In this document: positions 25,851-34,354 of the stretch, piece after piece
How positions within the stretch are numbered: position 1 is the first letter of the stretch
Layout of the letters: each line of letters starts with the position of its first letter
Assembly: GCF_025148785.1 (NCBI RefSeq)
Contig: NZ_CP102271.1
Location: 1,087,569-1,151,568 of the forward strand
Source of the DNA: Catenibacterium mitsuokai
GTDB lineage: Bacteria; Bacillota_I; Bacilli_A; Erysipelotrichales; Coprobacillaceae
Direction of reading: 5' to 3'
Length of the DNA: 64,000 nucleotides
Made by a program: the position numbers and the translations under genes
The notes under the pieces: model-generated
The model's database searches: none
The model's input: the letters and a program-made list of their open reading frames with translations, nothing else
Told to the model about the DNA's origin: nothing

Positions 25851-26801
25851 ATGAGAAGAATATCAACACTATTTCAAACAATTAAAGATCTAAACAAAGA
25901 TAGATGGGTTAGAAAATATAATCCTCACCAACAATTCTTTGTAGATGTTGATTGGTATGATACTGAAGAAGAATATTTAAATGCTTTGCGTGATGATTGG
26001 AAATCTGAAGCAGATCCATTTGATGAATGTGATCATTATGTTGATGTATCTAAATATGATAATTTTGAAGACTATGAAAAATCAGTTAATATATGCTTAG
26101 AACATCTTGAATGGATTGAAGAAGTATTTAAATATGGCGATTTTGATATTGATCCACAAAACTATAAGAATGAAGATACTTATCTGGATGCTCTAACAAA
26201 GAGAATAAAAGAGAAGTATGATCCTGAAAATGAATTTTATTGTATTGATCCTCTAGATTATGATTCACCTTATGAGTATCAATATGAAATAGATGAAAGA
26301 ATACATTGGTTAGAACTATATGATACAAATCATCAATATCCTGTTGATCCAAGTACATTCTTTGATAAAGAAGACTATGTAGAAGCTGTCAATGAGTGGA
26401 AGGACTATGTCGCAAAGCTTGATGCAGAATTAGATGGAGAAGAAGTTTTAAAGTCTGATGATATGGATGCTTATCGTAATAAAGCACTAAAACAAATGTC
26501 TAGAAAACGTCCAAACTCTGTTGAGTATCATTTGGATAATATAGTAGAAGTTTCTCAGGAGGAACATGTAACTGAAGAAGATAAAAAGTCATGGGGAGAT
26601 AAACATAATTTCTATAATTCGTTTAGTTCTGTAGATCCTACACAGTATGATCATGAAAGTGATTATTTAGATGATTTAAGAGTGAAATGGAAAGAATATT
26701 ATGATCCTTCTGATATGTATGATGTAGATCCACATGATTATGATAATGAAGGAGACTATATGGACGCTATCCAGAATTATATAAAAGTGAAAATGAGATA
26801 A
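25851..26801 (+). CDS. Acidic tandem-repeat protein of unknown function (copy 1)
   Basis: 316 residues, no signal peptide, no membrane segment, rich in Asp, Glu, Tyr and Trp. I count seven ~30-residue units of the type YDP-x4-YxVDPxxYDxExDYxDAIxxxWKE: five in residues 20-200, a basic/polar linker with AYRNKALKQMSRKRP, then two more at the C terminus. RBS AAGGTGATACT precedes ATG. Ten bases separate it from the pseudogene copy, and a close paralogue follows at 26829. Lies beside an Abi locus, so a defence or mobile-element-related role is possible, but nothing in the sequence proves it. Confidence 0.75.
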   Translation: MRRISTLFQTIKDLNKDRWVRKYNPHQQFFVDVDWYDTEEEYLNALRDDWKSEADPFDECDHYVDVSKYDNFEDYEKSVNICLEHLEWIEEVFKYGDFDIDPQNYKNEDTYLDALTKRIKEKYDPENEFYCIDPLDYDSPYEYQYEIDERIHWLELYDTNHQYPVDPSTFFDKEDYVEAVNEWKDYVAKLDAELDGEEVLKSDDMDAYRNKALKQMSRKRPNSVEYHLDNIVEVSQEEHVTEEDKKSWGDKHNFYNSFSSVDPTQYDHESDYLDDLRVKWKEYYDPSDMYDVDPHDYDNEGDYMDAIQNYIKVKMR

Positions 26802-26828
26802 GAGAATAGTAGAAGTAAAGGTGACACT

Positions 26829-27743
26829 ATGAGAAAAAGATCATTACTATTATATGCAGTGAGAGATATGATGAGAAAAGATAAGTGGGCTGAGAGGTAT
26901 AACCCTGATCAAAGATTCAATGTGAGTCAGTATGATTATGAAACTGTCGCTGAGTATCTGGATGCACTTAGAGAAGAATGGAAAGAATATGTGGATCCAT
27001 TTGAAATATGTGATGGGTATGTTGATGTTTCAAAGTATAAGAATTTTGAGAAATATGAAGAAGCAGCTCAAGAGTATTTAGATCGTCTTGATTGGAAGAA
27101 AGTTGAACCGGATTATGATAAATATGATGTAAATCCATTAGATTTTGATACTAAAGAACAATATCTTGATGCATTGTATCAGAAGGTAAGAGAAGAATAT
27201 GATCCCTATGATGATTTTCCAGGACTTGATCCTAGTTCATTTGATTATCCTTTTGAATATGATTTTGCGATTGATGAAAGAAGGGAGTGGAAAGAAGAAC
27301 ATGATCCTGAAGATAAATATGATGTAGATCCAGGTGCTTATGAGTATGAAGATGATTATGTCGAAGCTATTAAAAAGTGGAAGCGCCATATAGCAAGACT
27401 TGATGCAAAATCCCCTTCATATAGAAGTAATCGTAATAAAGCGAAGAAACAATTGTCTAGGGAACATTTAAGTAAATCTGAGTCTAATCTGGTTGATATA
27501 GAAGAAAATCCAACTGAAGAAAGTAAACAGTCCTGGGGAGATAAACATAATTCCTTTAACACATTTAGTTCTATAGATCCTATACAGTATGATCATGAAA
27601 GTGGTTATTTAGATGATTTAAGAGTAAAATGGAAAGAATACTATGATCCATCTGATATGTATGATGTTGATCCACAGGATTATGATAGGGAAGAAGACTA
27701 TATGGAGGCCATTAAACAATATATTAAATCCAAATATAGGTGA
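26829..27743 (+). CDS. Acidic tandem-repeat protein of unknown function (copy 2)
   Basis: 304 residues, paralogue of the preceding gene with the same seven-unit layout: RYNPDQRFNVSQYDYETVAE, VDPFEICDGYVDVSKYKNFE, KYDVNPLDFDTKEQYLDALY, YDPYDDFPGLDPSSFDYPFE, and so on. The C-terminal ~65 residues (SWGDKHN…YDPSDMYDVDPQDYD) are almost identical to copy 1, while the N-terminal part is clearly more diverged. RBS AAAGGTGACACT. Ends in TGA. No known domain recognised. The following gap 27744-27846 is featureless A/T-rich sequence. Confidence 0.75.
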   Translation: MRKRSLLLYAVRDMMRKDKWAERYNPDQRFNVSQYDYETVAEYLDALREEWKEYVDPFEICDGYVDVSKYKNFEKYEEAAQEYLDRLDWKKVEPDYDKYDVNPLDFDTKEQYLDALYQKVREEYDPYDDFPGLDPSSFDYPFEYDFAIDERREWKEEHDPEDKYDVDPGAYEYEDDYVEAIKKWKRHIARLDAKSPSYRSNRNKAKKQLSREHLSKSESNLVDIEENPTEESKQSWGDKHNSFNTFSSIDPIQYDHESGYLDDLRVKWKEYYDPSDMYDVDPQDYDREEDYMEAIKQYIKSKYR

Positions 27744-27846
27744 AGTTTTACTATGCTGATTTAGAATACTTCGACATGTAACTACCGCTTACATTTACGA
27801 ATAACATAAAACTATTAAATATATTTACATTATTCGCAATAAAGTG

Positions 27847-27874
27847 TTGACAAAAAATAATATTGGACTATTAT
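27847..27874 (+). promoter_or_regulatory. Promoter of T-box/cstA transcript
   Basis: TTGACA (27847-27852), 16-bp spacer, TATTAT (27869-27874). Confidence 0.7.
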
Positions 27875-27880
27875 ATAGGC

Positions 27881-28152
27881 ATACATACGAAACAGAGCGT
27901 TGAACAAGATACGATTTCTAATCCGCTTCCTATAGAGAGCATCCAGCTGGTGGAAAGGATGCAGGTAATGATTATGGGACCATCCCTTGTGAGCTGTTTT
28001 CTTGAAAATAATAGTAAAGAAGGCCGTAATTTCTGCGTTAAAGAAATAGCATTCATGGGATGTGAAGTGGTGATGTCAATCACAATCTAAGTGGTACCGC
28101 GGAAACAAAGGTTTTCGTCTTAGACAGGTCATTCTAAGACGAAAGCCTTTTT
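27881..28152 (+). promoter_or_regulatory. T-box riboswitch upstream of cstA
   Basis: tRNA-sensing leader. The diagnostic T-box AAGTGGTACCGCGG is at 28089-28102, followed by a terminator with stem AAGGTTTTCGTCTTAGA / TCTAAGACGAAAGCCTT and a T run at about 28108-28152. Stem I features are visible: AGAGAG bulge and GCATCC-AGCTGGTGGAAA-GGATGC distal hairpin (~27934-27962), with basal pairing ACAAG/CTTGT. The specifier codon lies in TTATGGGACCATCC; ACC (Thr) followed by A is one reading, but I cannot fix it. Uncharged tRNA would favour the antiterminator and switch cstA on during amino-acid shortage. Confidence 0.92.
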
Positions 28153-28198
28153 TATATCTGTTTTATATGTATAAAGTAATTCTGGGGGGAATTTATTT

Positions 28199-29905
28199 AT
28201 GAATGGTTTACTTTTACTTGGATTAGCAGCCCTTATCCTAGTAGTAGCCTATCTATGTTATGGTCGCTATTTAGTAAAAACTTGGGGTATTGATCCTAAT
28301 GCAACAACACCTGCTGTTGCAAAAGAAGATGGCACAGACTTTGTACCTACTAATAAATGGTCAGTCTTTGCACATCAGTTCTCATCTATCGCTGGGGCTG
28401 GACCAGTTACTGGACCAGTTATGGCTATGGTATTTGGCTGGTTACCTGCATTCTTATGGGTAGTCATCGGTGGTGTATTCTTCGGTGCTGTACAGGACTT
28501 CGGTGCACTTTATGCTTCAGTTAAATCTGAAGGTAAGTCAATGGGTCAGATCATCGAAAAATACATTGGTAGAACTGGTAAGAAATTATTCTTCTTATTC
28601 TGCTGGGTCTTCACATTAATCGTTATTGCTGCATTCGCAGATATGGTTGCTGGAACATTCAATGGTTTCAGTGCTGAAGGAGCTAAGCTTGCACCTAATG
28701 CCAGTGCTGCTTCTATCTCTATTCTTTATGTATTTGTTGCTATGGCATTTGGTTTATTATTACGTAAGGTTAACTTAGAAGGTTGGCCAAAGGTTGTACT
28801 TGGAATTGTCTTAATCGTTGCAATGCTTGCAGTGGGTATCAAATTCCCTGTATATGCAACTAAAACTACTTGGATTTATTTAGTATTTGTTTATATTTTC
28901 TTTGCATCTGTTACGCCAATGTGGTTATTAAAAGGTCCACGTGACTACTTAACTACATTCTTATTCATCGGTATGATTGCTGCTGCATTTGTAGGTGTAT
29001 TCTTAAGTAACCCAACTGTTACTGTACCAGCATTCACTGGATTTAAATCAGCTACAGGAAGTTACTTATTCCCAACATTATTTGTAACTATCGCTTGTGG
29101 TGCCGTATCTGGTTTCCATTCTCTTGTATCTTCTGAAACATCTTCTAAGATGGTTAAGAATGAAAAAGATATGCTTCAGGTTGGTTATGGTTCAATGTTA
29201 TTAGAATCATTACTTGCTGTATTAGTTATCGTCATCGTTGGTTCATTACCAAACTTAAAACAGACTGGTGTCTTAGATACAGCTCTTGCTAACATGGCTT
29301 TAGCTGATACTGCTACACCTTTCACTAAGTTCTCTGCTGGTGTAACTGGTTTAGTCGCACAGTTTGGTTTACCACAGTCTTGGGGACTTTGTATTATGAC
29401 TATGTTCGTTTCTGCTCTTGCATTAACTTCATTAGATGCAGTTGCTAGAATCTCACGTATGTCTTTCCAGGAATTCTTCGAAGTAGAAGAAGGAGAAACA
29501 CCATCACAATTAGTATCAGTCTTAACTAATAAATATGTCTCTACACTCATTTCACTCTTCTTTGGCTATTTATTAAGCTTAGGCGGATATGTTAACATCT
29601 GGCCATTATTCGGTTCAGCAAACCAGTTACTTGCTGCAATGGTATTAATCTCACTTGCTGTATTCTTAAAGGTTACTGGAAGAAAAGGTTTCATGTTATA
29701 TGTACCAATGGTATTAATGTTTGTTGTAACTATGACAGCATTAGTACAGGCTATTTATGGTATCTGCATGAAGTTATTCGTAACTGGTGGTTTCATGATC
29801 ATGACAGATGGTCTACAATTAGTCGTTGCTGTATTATTAGTCGCTCTTGGTCTTATGATTACTTTCCATTCAACTGGTAAGTTAGTAAATTCAAAAGCTG
29901 AATAA
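28199..29905 (+). CDS. cstA: CstA-family carbon starvation / peptide-pyruvate transporter
   Basis: 568 residues, about 15 hydrophobic helices. Seen: N-terminal LCYGRYLVKTWGIDPNATTPA, VFAHQFSSIAGAGPVTGP, GGVFFGAVQDFGAL and LDAVARISRM, all hallmarks of CstA/BtsT. The family imports peptides or pyruvate under starvation; relatives in Firmicutes are shorter than E. coli CstA, as here. The T-box in its leader means expression answers to one uncharged tRNA, which supports a role in amino-acid or peptide acquisition. RBS GGGGGGA upstream of ATG 28199. Confidence 0.93.
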   Translation: MNGLLLLGLAALILVVAYLCYGRYLVKTWGIDPNATTPAVAKEDGTDFVPTNKWSVFAHQFSSIAGAGPVTGPVMAMVFGWLPAFLWVVIGGVFFGAVQDFGALYASVKSEGKSMGQIIEKYIGRTGKKLFFLFCWVFTLIVIAAFADMVAGTFNGFSAEGAKLAPNASAASISILYVFVAMAFGLLLRKVNLEGWPKVVLGIVLIVAMLAVGIKFPVYATKTTWIYLVFVYIFFASVTPMWLLKGPRDYLTTFLFIGMIAAAFVGVFLSNPTVTVPAFTGFKSATGSYLFPTLFVTIACGAVSGFHSLVSSETSSKMVKNEKDMLQVGYGSMLLESLLAVLVIVIVGSLPNLKQTGVLDTALANMALADTATPFTKFSAGVTGLVAQFGLPQSWGLCIMTMFVSALALTSLDAVARISRMSFQEFFEVEEGETPSQLVSVLTNKYVSTLISLFFGYLLSLGGYVNIWPLFGSANQLLAAMVLISLAVFLKVTGRKGFMLYVPMVLMFVVTMTALVQAIYGICMKLFVTGGFMIMTDGLQLVVAVLLVALGLMITFHSTGKLVNSKAE

Positions 29906-29915
29906 TTATTTCTGA

Positions 29916-29942
29916 AGTCCCTACTAGTAGGGGCTTTTTTTC
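29916..29942 (+). terminator. Terminator of cstA
   Basis: AGTCCCTACTAGTAGGGGCT hairpin followed by TTTTTT. Confidence 0.85.
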
Positions 29943-30192
29943 AAGCTTTGAAAACGTCAGAGAGAGTCTGAATCTCATGTTATTATATGTAATCATTTAC
30001 AAAATAAATATCTTTACACATGTTGTGAAATTATAATGTATTTTCATATTGAGGCAATTAATACACTTAGGAAAATAACAAAAATAGAACTTTTTTACTC
30101 ATGAAAATGAGAAAAAATGCCACTTTTTCAATTGTTAAATTCATAAATAACTATAATTCTATTACATATTGAAAGAAATTTACAAAAGGGTA

Positions 30193-30221
30193 TTGACGAG
30201 TGAAAAAATGTTTTTTAAAAT
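30193..30221 (+). promoter_or_regulatory. Promoter of candidate small RNA
   Basis: TTGACG (30193-30198), 17-bp spacer, TAAAAT (30216-30221). The stretch 29943-30192 before it is A/T-rich and I see no feature in it. Confidence 0.6.
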
Positions 30222-30226
30222 AGACT

Positions 30227-30361
30227 TGTGTCTAGAGAGCGGACACAGCAAACTGCCCTGAAGCATGTTCTATAACTAGTCATGTAGAGCATGCTGGTTC
30301 CTAGAACCGGGGCACTTTGTTTGAATATTCAGACATGATTCTTAAGAGTCATGTCTTTTTG
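30227..30361 (+). ncRNA. Candidate structured small RNA (sRNA-1), family not recognised
   Basis: About 135 nt between its own promoter and an intrinsic terminator (AGACATGA 30331-30338 / TCATGTCT 30349-30356, then TTTTT). Helices seen: TGTGTC/GACACA (30227-30247); closing stem TGCCC (30254)/GGGCA (30310) enclosing two hairpins, GCATGTTCTA/TAGAGCATGC (30263-30294, one G-U) and GGTTC-CTA-GAACC (30296-30308). This makes a three-way junction. No convincing ORF. The downstream MFS gene has its own promoter, so this is probably an independent RNA rather than a riboswitch. Confidence 0.6.
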
Positions 30362-30405
30362 ATTACATGATGTCTAATACTTAATTTTTCTTTTTCTGAA
30401 AATCC

Positions 30406-30435
30406 TTGTAACCGCATAACTAATTTAGATATAAT
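30406..30435 (+). promoter_or_regulatory. Promoter of MFS transporter gene
   Basis: TTGTAA (30406-30411), 18-bp spacer, TATAAT (30430-30435), 25 nt before the start codon. Confidence 0.65.
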
Positions 30436-30460
30436 GGCGTAGGTTATCAGGAGGAAAAGT

Positions 30461-31618
30461 ATGAAACACCTACAAATGAAATACAATTGTATCCAGTTCT
30501 TATATTGGATCACTAACTGTACGATTTTTGGCTATGTAGCCATCTTCTTACAATATAAGGGATTAACGAACACAGAAATAGGGATAGTGACTGCTATGGG
30601 AAGTATCATGATGCTTTTGCTTTCCGCAAATATCTCTAACTTACCGAATCAATTTGAAAAGCTGACTCCCCACAATGTCATCTTAGGAATCTATGCTATA
30701 TTATTTGCATCATTTAGTGCCCTGTACTTTGTCACACTCCCTAAAGTCATTGTTATGGTACTTTATATCGCATTATTATTCTTGAGTACTTGTGTTGTTC
30801 CATTCTTATCACAATTCGCAATGGATTATGTAAAGATGGGTTCAGATATCAACTTCGGGCTTGCTAGAGGACTTGGGTCATTCTCTTATGCATCAAGTGC
30901 CTTTTTAATGGGATACTTAGTAGAATGGTTAGAACCATCTGTTATTTATATTGTCTTTATTGTTTCAAGCATTCTATTTATCATTAATTTGTTGATTCTC
31001 CCACACTCTACTATTAAGAATGAATCAACAGAAAAACCAGCCAATCCATTTGGCTTGATTACTAAATATAAGAAGTTCTTCTTCTTTCTATTAGGGTTTG
31101 GATTTGCGATTGCAGGTGCCACTTCTTTATCTACTTACTTAATTAATATAGTTAAGAAGCTAGGTGGGGATTCATCGTTCTATGGTATCGCCATATTCTT
31201 TATGGCAGCAAGTGAAACACCATTCATGACAATGACTTATCGCTTAAAGAAAAGATTTGGACCTGAGAAGCTTATTGTCTTTGGTCTCATTATGTATATC
31301 TTTAGAAACTTTCTGATTGCTTTAGCACCTAGCCTATTTGTCTTATTAATAGGTATGGTATTCCAGGGATGTTCTTATGGATTGCTTTTTGCTACTTATA
31401 CATATTATTGTAATGATGTCTTGTCTGAAGCAGATCAGATGGCAGGACAGACACTTATTACAATGATGGCTAATGGTTTTGGGTTCTGCTTAGGAAGTTA
31501 TTTAGGTGGTGTTTTACAGGATACATTGGGTTTAACAAGTATGCTGATCTTTGCCATGATTGTTACACTTGTTGGTGCATTGATTGGTGTATGTACGTAT
31601 AAATTTATGAAAGACTAG
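30461..31618 (+). CDS. MFS transporter (LacY/nucleoside-permease-like subfamily)
   Basis: 385 residues, about 12 helices. N-terminal YNCIQFLYWITNCTIFGYVA and LQYKGLTNTEIGIVTAMGSI resemble the MFS_1_like group, with FGLARGLGSFSYA in helix 4-5. Imports sugars, nucleosides or similar compounds in relatives; substrate unknown. RBS CAGGAGG precedes ATG 30461. Monocistronic with own promoter and terminator. Confidence 0.87.
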   Translation: MKHLQMKYNCIQFLYWITNCTIFGYVAIFLQYKGLTNTEIGIVTAMGSIMMLLLSANISNLPNQFEKLTPHNVILGIYAILFASFSALYFVTLPKVIVMVLYIALLFLSTCVVPFLSQFAMDYVKMGSDINFGLARGLGSFSYASSAFLMGYLVEWLEPSVIYIVFIVSSILFIINLLILPHSTIKNESTEKPANPFGLITKYKKFFFFLLGFGFAIAGATSLSTYLINIVKKLGGDSSFYGIAIFFMAASETPFMTMTYRLKKRFGPEKLIVFGLIMYIFRNFLIALAPSLFVLLIGMVFQGCSYGLLFATYTYYCNDVLSEADQMAGQTLITMMANGFGFCLGSYLGGVLQDTLGLTSMLIFAMIVTLVGALIGVCTYKFMKD

Positions 31619-31642
31619 AGGAAGAGAAATCTTCCTTTTTTT
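31618..31642 (+). terminator. Terminator of MFS gene
   Basis: GGAAGA-GAAA-TCTTCC stem followed by seven T, starting at the stop codon. Confidence 0.85.
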
Positions 31643-31682
31643 AATATGATATTAATTAAATACAAAAAATGAGCGTAAAGGG

Positions 31683-31710
31683 TTACATAATGGTATAAAA
31701 ATGATATAAT
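31683..31710 (+). promoter_or_regulatory. Promoter of PTS IICB / antiterminator genes
   Basis: TTACAT (31683-31688), 16-bp spacer, TATAAT (31705-31710). Leaves a ~150-nt A/T-rich leader without a clear terminator. Confidence 0.55.
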
Positions 31711-31867
31711 TACCACGCTATGAAAATATAACACTTTTTTTTATGATTATTGTATTTCTTCATTTCTTCTTAAGAAACAAAATGTTTTAAGTAATGTGAT
31801 TTTTTACAGTTATGGAAGAAATAAATGTATAATAATAGTAGATACACTACAGAAGAGGGGGATTGAG

Positions 31868-33304
31868 TTGAACTTTTTACAGAAATTAGGGAAATCCCTG
31901 ATGCTTCCGGTGACCATTATGCCACTGGCTGCATTACTAAAAGGTATTGGCTACTGGATTGACCCTTTGGGATGGGGAGTGAATAATCCGTTCGCTGCTT
32001 TTTTGATATTATCAGGTGGTGTCGTGATTGATAATCTTCCTATACTATTTGCGATTGCAGTTGCCATAGGAATGACAGATAAGAAGAATACAACGCTATC
32101 TCTTGCAGCTGTCATCAATTATCTGATGATTACTAAAATATTATCACCCGAAGGTATTTCACTTATATCAGGTCTTCATATCAGCAAGGTTGCACTTGCA
32201 TTTCATGATACAAGTAATGCCTTTATAGGTATTATAGTAGGACTTATAGTGGCATATTGTTTTAAGAAGTTTAATCATATTGAACTGCCAGGACCTCTTT
32301 CATTTTTTAGTGGTGAGAGATTTATTCCTATTATATCAGGTCTAGTTACACTTCTTTTTGCAGGTGTATTTATCTATGTATGGCCATTGCTTTATGATGC
32401 ATTTATTCATTTTGGAACATGGATGTCCCATTTAGGACCAATGAGTGCAGGTCTCTATGGATTCTTTAATAGACTACTTATACCTACAGGACTGCATCAT
32501 GCATTAAATTCAGTATTCTGGTTCAATGTAGCAGGCATTAATGATATAGGACGTTTCTGGGGCACAGTATCTGGTGGAATCAAAGGAATCACAGGTATGT
32601 ATCAAGCAGGCTTTTTCCCTGTTATGATGTTTGGCTTACCTTGTGGTGCATTGGCTATTTATCAATCAGCTGATAAAGAAAATAGAAAGAAAATAGGTGT
32701 ATTGATGTTCTCTGCAGCACTTGCTTCTTTTTTGACAGGTATTACAGAACCGTTGGAATTCTCTTTCATGTTCTTAGCACCAAGTCTCTTTATCGCTCAT
32801 GCTATTATGACTGGTATAATGATGTTTATTGCAGCAAGTATGCATTGGCTGGCAGGATTTAGCTTTTCTGCAGGGCTTATTGATTATATGTTAAGTTTTA
32901 AGGCACCATTTTCTTATCAGGCTATTCATTTGATTCCTTTAGGAATTATCTGTGGTGCACTCTATTATGTCGTATTTAGAAGTATGATTCTTCATTTTAA
33001 TCTCATGACACCAGGAAGAATGAAAGAAGAAACAAAAGAAGTGAAGACAAGTCTCGCATTTGATTATGATGATCTCGCTATTTCTTTTGTAGAAGCACTT
33101 GGTGGTAGAAGTAATTGTTTATCTGCAGACGCATGTATTACACGTTTAAGACTCGAAGTCAAGGATACAAGTCTCATTAATAGAGATGAGATTACACGTC
33201 TAGGCTTTGATCATGTGGTGGAGGCAGGAGAACACTATGTGCAGATACTTGTTGGTACACATGCTCAGTTTATAGCAGATGCGATGAACGATATATTAAT
33301 GTAA
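31868..33304 (+). CDS. PTS glucose/N-acetylglucosamine-family EIICB
   Basis: 478 residues starting at TTG 31868 (GAGGGGG 8 nt upstream). The ATT/ATG further upstream at 31796 would add a non-conserved stretch. EIIC: FLQKLGKSLMLPVTIMPLAALLKGIG, LPTGLHHALNS-type motif seen as IPTGLHHALNSVFWF, and TGITEPLEFSFMF. C-terminal EIIB (~400-478) with phospho-Cys in SADACITRLRLEV. No EIIA domain, so phosphate must come from another EIIA. Followed 11 nt later by a LicT-like antiterminator and then a secreted GH84 enzyme, which suggests uptake of GlcNAc or related amino sugars. Confidence 0.92.
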   Translation: MNFLQKLGKSLMLPVTIMPLAALLKGIGYWIDPLGWGVNNPFAAFLILSGGVVIDNLPILFAIAVAIGMTDKKNTTLSLAAVINYLMITKILSPEGISLISGLHISKVALAFHDTSNAFIGIIVGLIVAYCFKKFNHIELPGPLSFFSGERFIPIISGLVTLLFAGVFIYVWPLLYDAFIHFGTWMSHLGPMSAGLYGFFNRLLIPTGLHHALNSVFWFNVAGINDIGRFWGTVSGGIKGITGMYQAGFFPVMMFGLPCGALAIYQSADKENRKKIGVLMFSAALASFLTGITEPLEFSFMFLAPSLFIAHAIMTGIMMFIAASMHWLAGFSFSAGLIDYMLSFKAPFSYQAIHLIPLGIICGALYYVVFRSMILHFNLMTPGRMKEETKEVKTSLAFDYDDLAISFVEALGGRSNCLSADACITRLRLEVKDTSLINRDEITRLGFDHVVEAGEHYVQILVGTHAQFIADAMNDILM

Positions 33305-33315
33305 AGGGGAATATT

Positions 33316-34140
33316 ATGAGAATAATCAAGATCTTCAATAATAATAGTGTTGCCGCTATTTCTCCAGAACTAGGTGACATTATTTTAACCGGTTCAGGTA
33401 TTGGCTTTCAGAAGAAAGTAGGGGATGTCGTAGATTCTCAAAAAATTGAGAAGACTTATCTGTTTAAGGAAAATCCACATAAAAGATTAGAAAGAGAAGA
33501 TAATATCTCTCCAGACTGTTATGAAATTACCAATCAGATTGTCTCACGTGCGATTAAGAAACTTCGTTCACGTTATTATGGAGAAATATTCCTAACAATG
33601 ACTGATCATATCTCATTCGCGTTAAAACGCAAGGTAGAAAATATCAAACTGCCTTATGTCGTACTTGGAGATGTCAGTGTTCTTTATAAAGATGAATATG
33701 AAATTGGCTTATGGGCATTAAGTTATATTAAGAAAAAGACAGGTATAACTTTAGATATAGAAGAAGCCAATTATATCGCATTGCATCTTGTTAACTTCTC
33801 TATGGACAATAATACGCATAATGCGACTAAGATCATGAGCTTTGTGACAGATATTATCGGTATTATTGAAAATAGTATGAAGATCACTCTTTCACCACAG
33901 TCTTTAAGCTATGCAAGACTTTCTACTCATCTCAAATACTTAGCTGAACGTATCTTCACAGGACAGGAAATCAACCTAAAAGACACAACAGAGGATATCA
34001 GAGAACTCTTAAAAGAGAATCTAAGATTATCTATGTGCATTAACCGTATTGTAAAACATATTAAAGATAAATATAAATATGATTTATCACCGGATGAACA
34101 GACTTTCTTATGCATCCATATTAAACGTATCATGCAATAA
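33316..34140 (+). CDS. BglG/LicT-family transcription antiterminator
   Basis: 274 residues. N-terminal CAT RNA-binding domain (~1-55: MRIIKIFNNNSVAAI, ELGDIILTGSGIGFQKKVGD), PRD1 with His in LTMTDHISFAL and IALHLVNF, PRD2 with His in RLSTHLKYLAER and CIHIKRI. Phosphorylation of PRD histidines by the PTS sets its activity; it binds a RAT hairpin and prevents termination. A matching RAT site is just downstream at 34197-34223, before the GH84 gene. Confidence 0.93.
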   Translation: MRIIKIFNNNSVAAISPELGDIILTGSGIGFQKKVGDVVDSQKIEKTYLFKENPHKRLEREDNISPDCYEITNQIVSRAIKKLRSRYYGEIFLTMTDHISFALKRKVENIKLPYVVLGDVSVLYKDEYEIGLWALSYIKKKTGITLDIEEANYIALHLVNFSMDNNTHNATKIMSFVTDIIGIIENSMKITLSPQSLSYARLSTHLKYLAERIFTGQEINLKDTTEDIRELLKENLRLSMCINRIVKHIKDKYKYDLSPDEQTFLCIHIKRIMQ

Positions 34141-34143
34141 TTG

Positions 34144-34157
34144 ATGAAAACGCTTGT
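34144..34157 (+). promoter_or_regulatory. cre-like site (CcpA) before GH84 gene
   Basis: TGAAAACGCTTGTA matches the cre consensus TGWNANCGNTNWCA at all but two of its defined positions, and overlaps the -35 of the promoter at 34154-34182. Suggests glucose repression. Confidence 0.5.
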
Positions 34158-34182
34158 AATATAAAAAATATACTGCTATACT
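34154..34182 (+). promoter_or_regulatory. Promoter of GH84 gene
   Basis: TTGTAA (34154-34159), 17-bp spacer, TATACT (34177-34182). Confidence 0.6.
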
Positions 34183-34196
34183 ATTCAAGTAAATGT

Positions 34197-34276
34197 GGAT
34201 TGTTACTCTAAGCAGGCAAGACCAAATAAAGATTATGACACCTTTTTTGTCATACTTTATTTGGTCTTTATTTTTT
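34197..34276 (+). promoter_or_regulatory. RAT antiterminator site and overlapping terminator
   Basis: GGATTGTTACTCTAAGCAGG with following CAAGACC (34197-34223) matches LicT/SacT-type RAT sequences (GGATTGTTACT…GCAGGCAAAACC). Its 3' end overlaps a very strong terminator, AAGACCAAATAAAG (34218-34231)/CTTTATTTGGTCTT (34255-34268) with an inner ATGACA/TGTCAT stem and a T tract. Classic mutually exclusive antiterminator/terminator arrangement, controlled by the protein encoded at 33316-34140. Confidence 0.9.
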
Positions 34277-34354
34277 GTAAAAATCCATGTTGAATACTCA
34301 TTTTACAATTTTCAAGGAGCATAAAATGAGAAAAAATATAAAAGAAAGGAGAAC

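Noticed and set aside
27863-28090. Overlapping ORFs of 70-75 codons on both strands in the cstA leader
   Set aside because: They lie inside the T-box structure, have no RBS or family similarity, and are explained by the riboswitch.
30296-30308. GGTTC-CTA-GAACC as a tRNA T-arm
   Set aside because: Loop is only 3 nt and no acceptor, D or anticodon arms are present around it. I see no tRNA or rRNA gene anywhere in the window.
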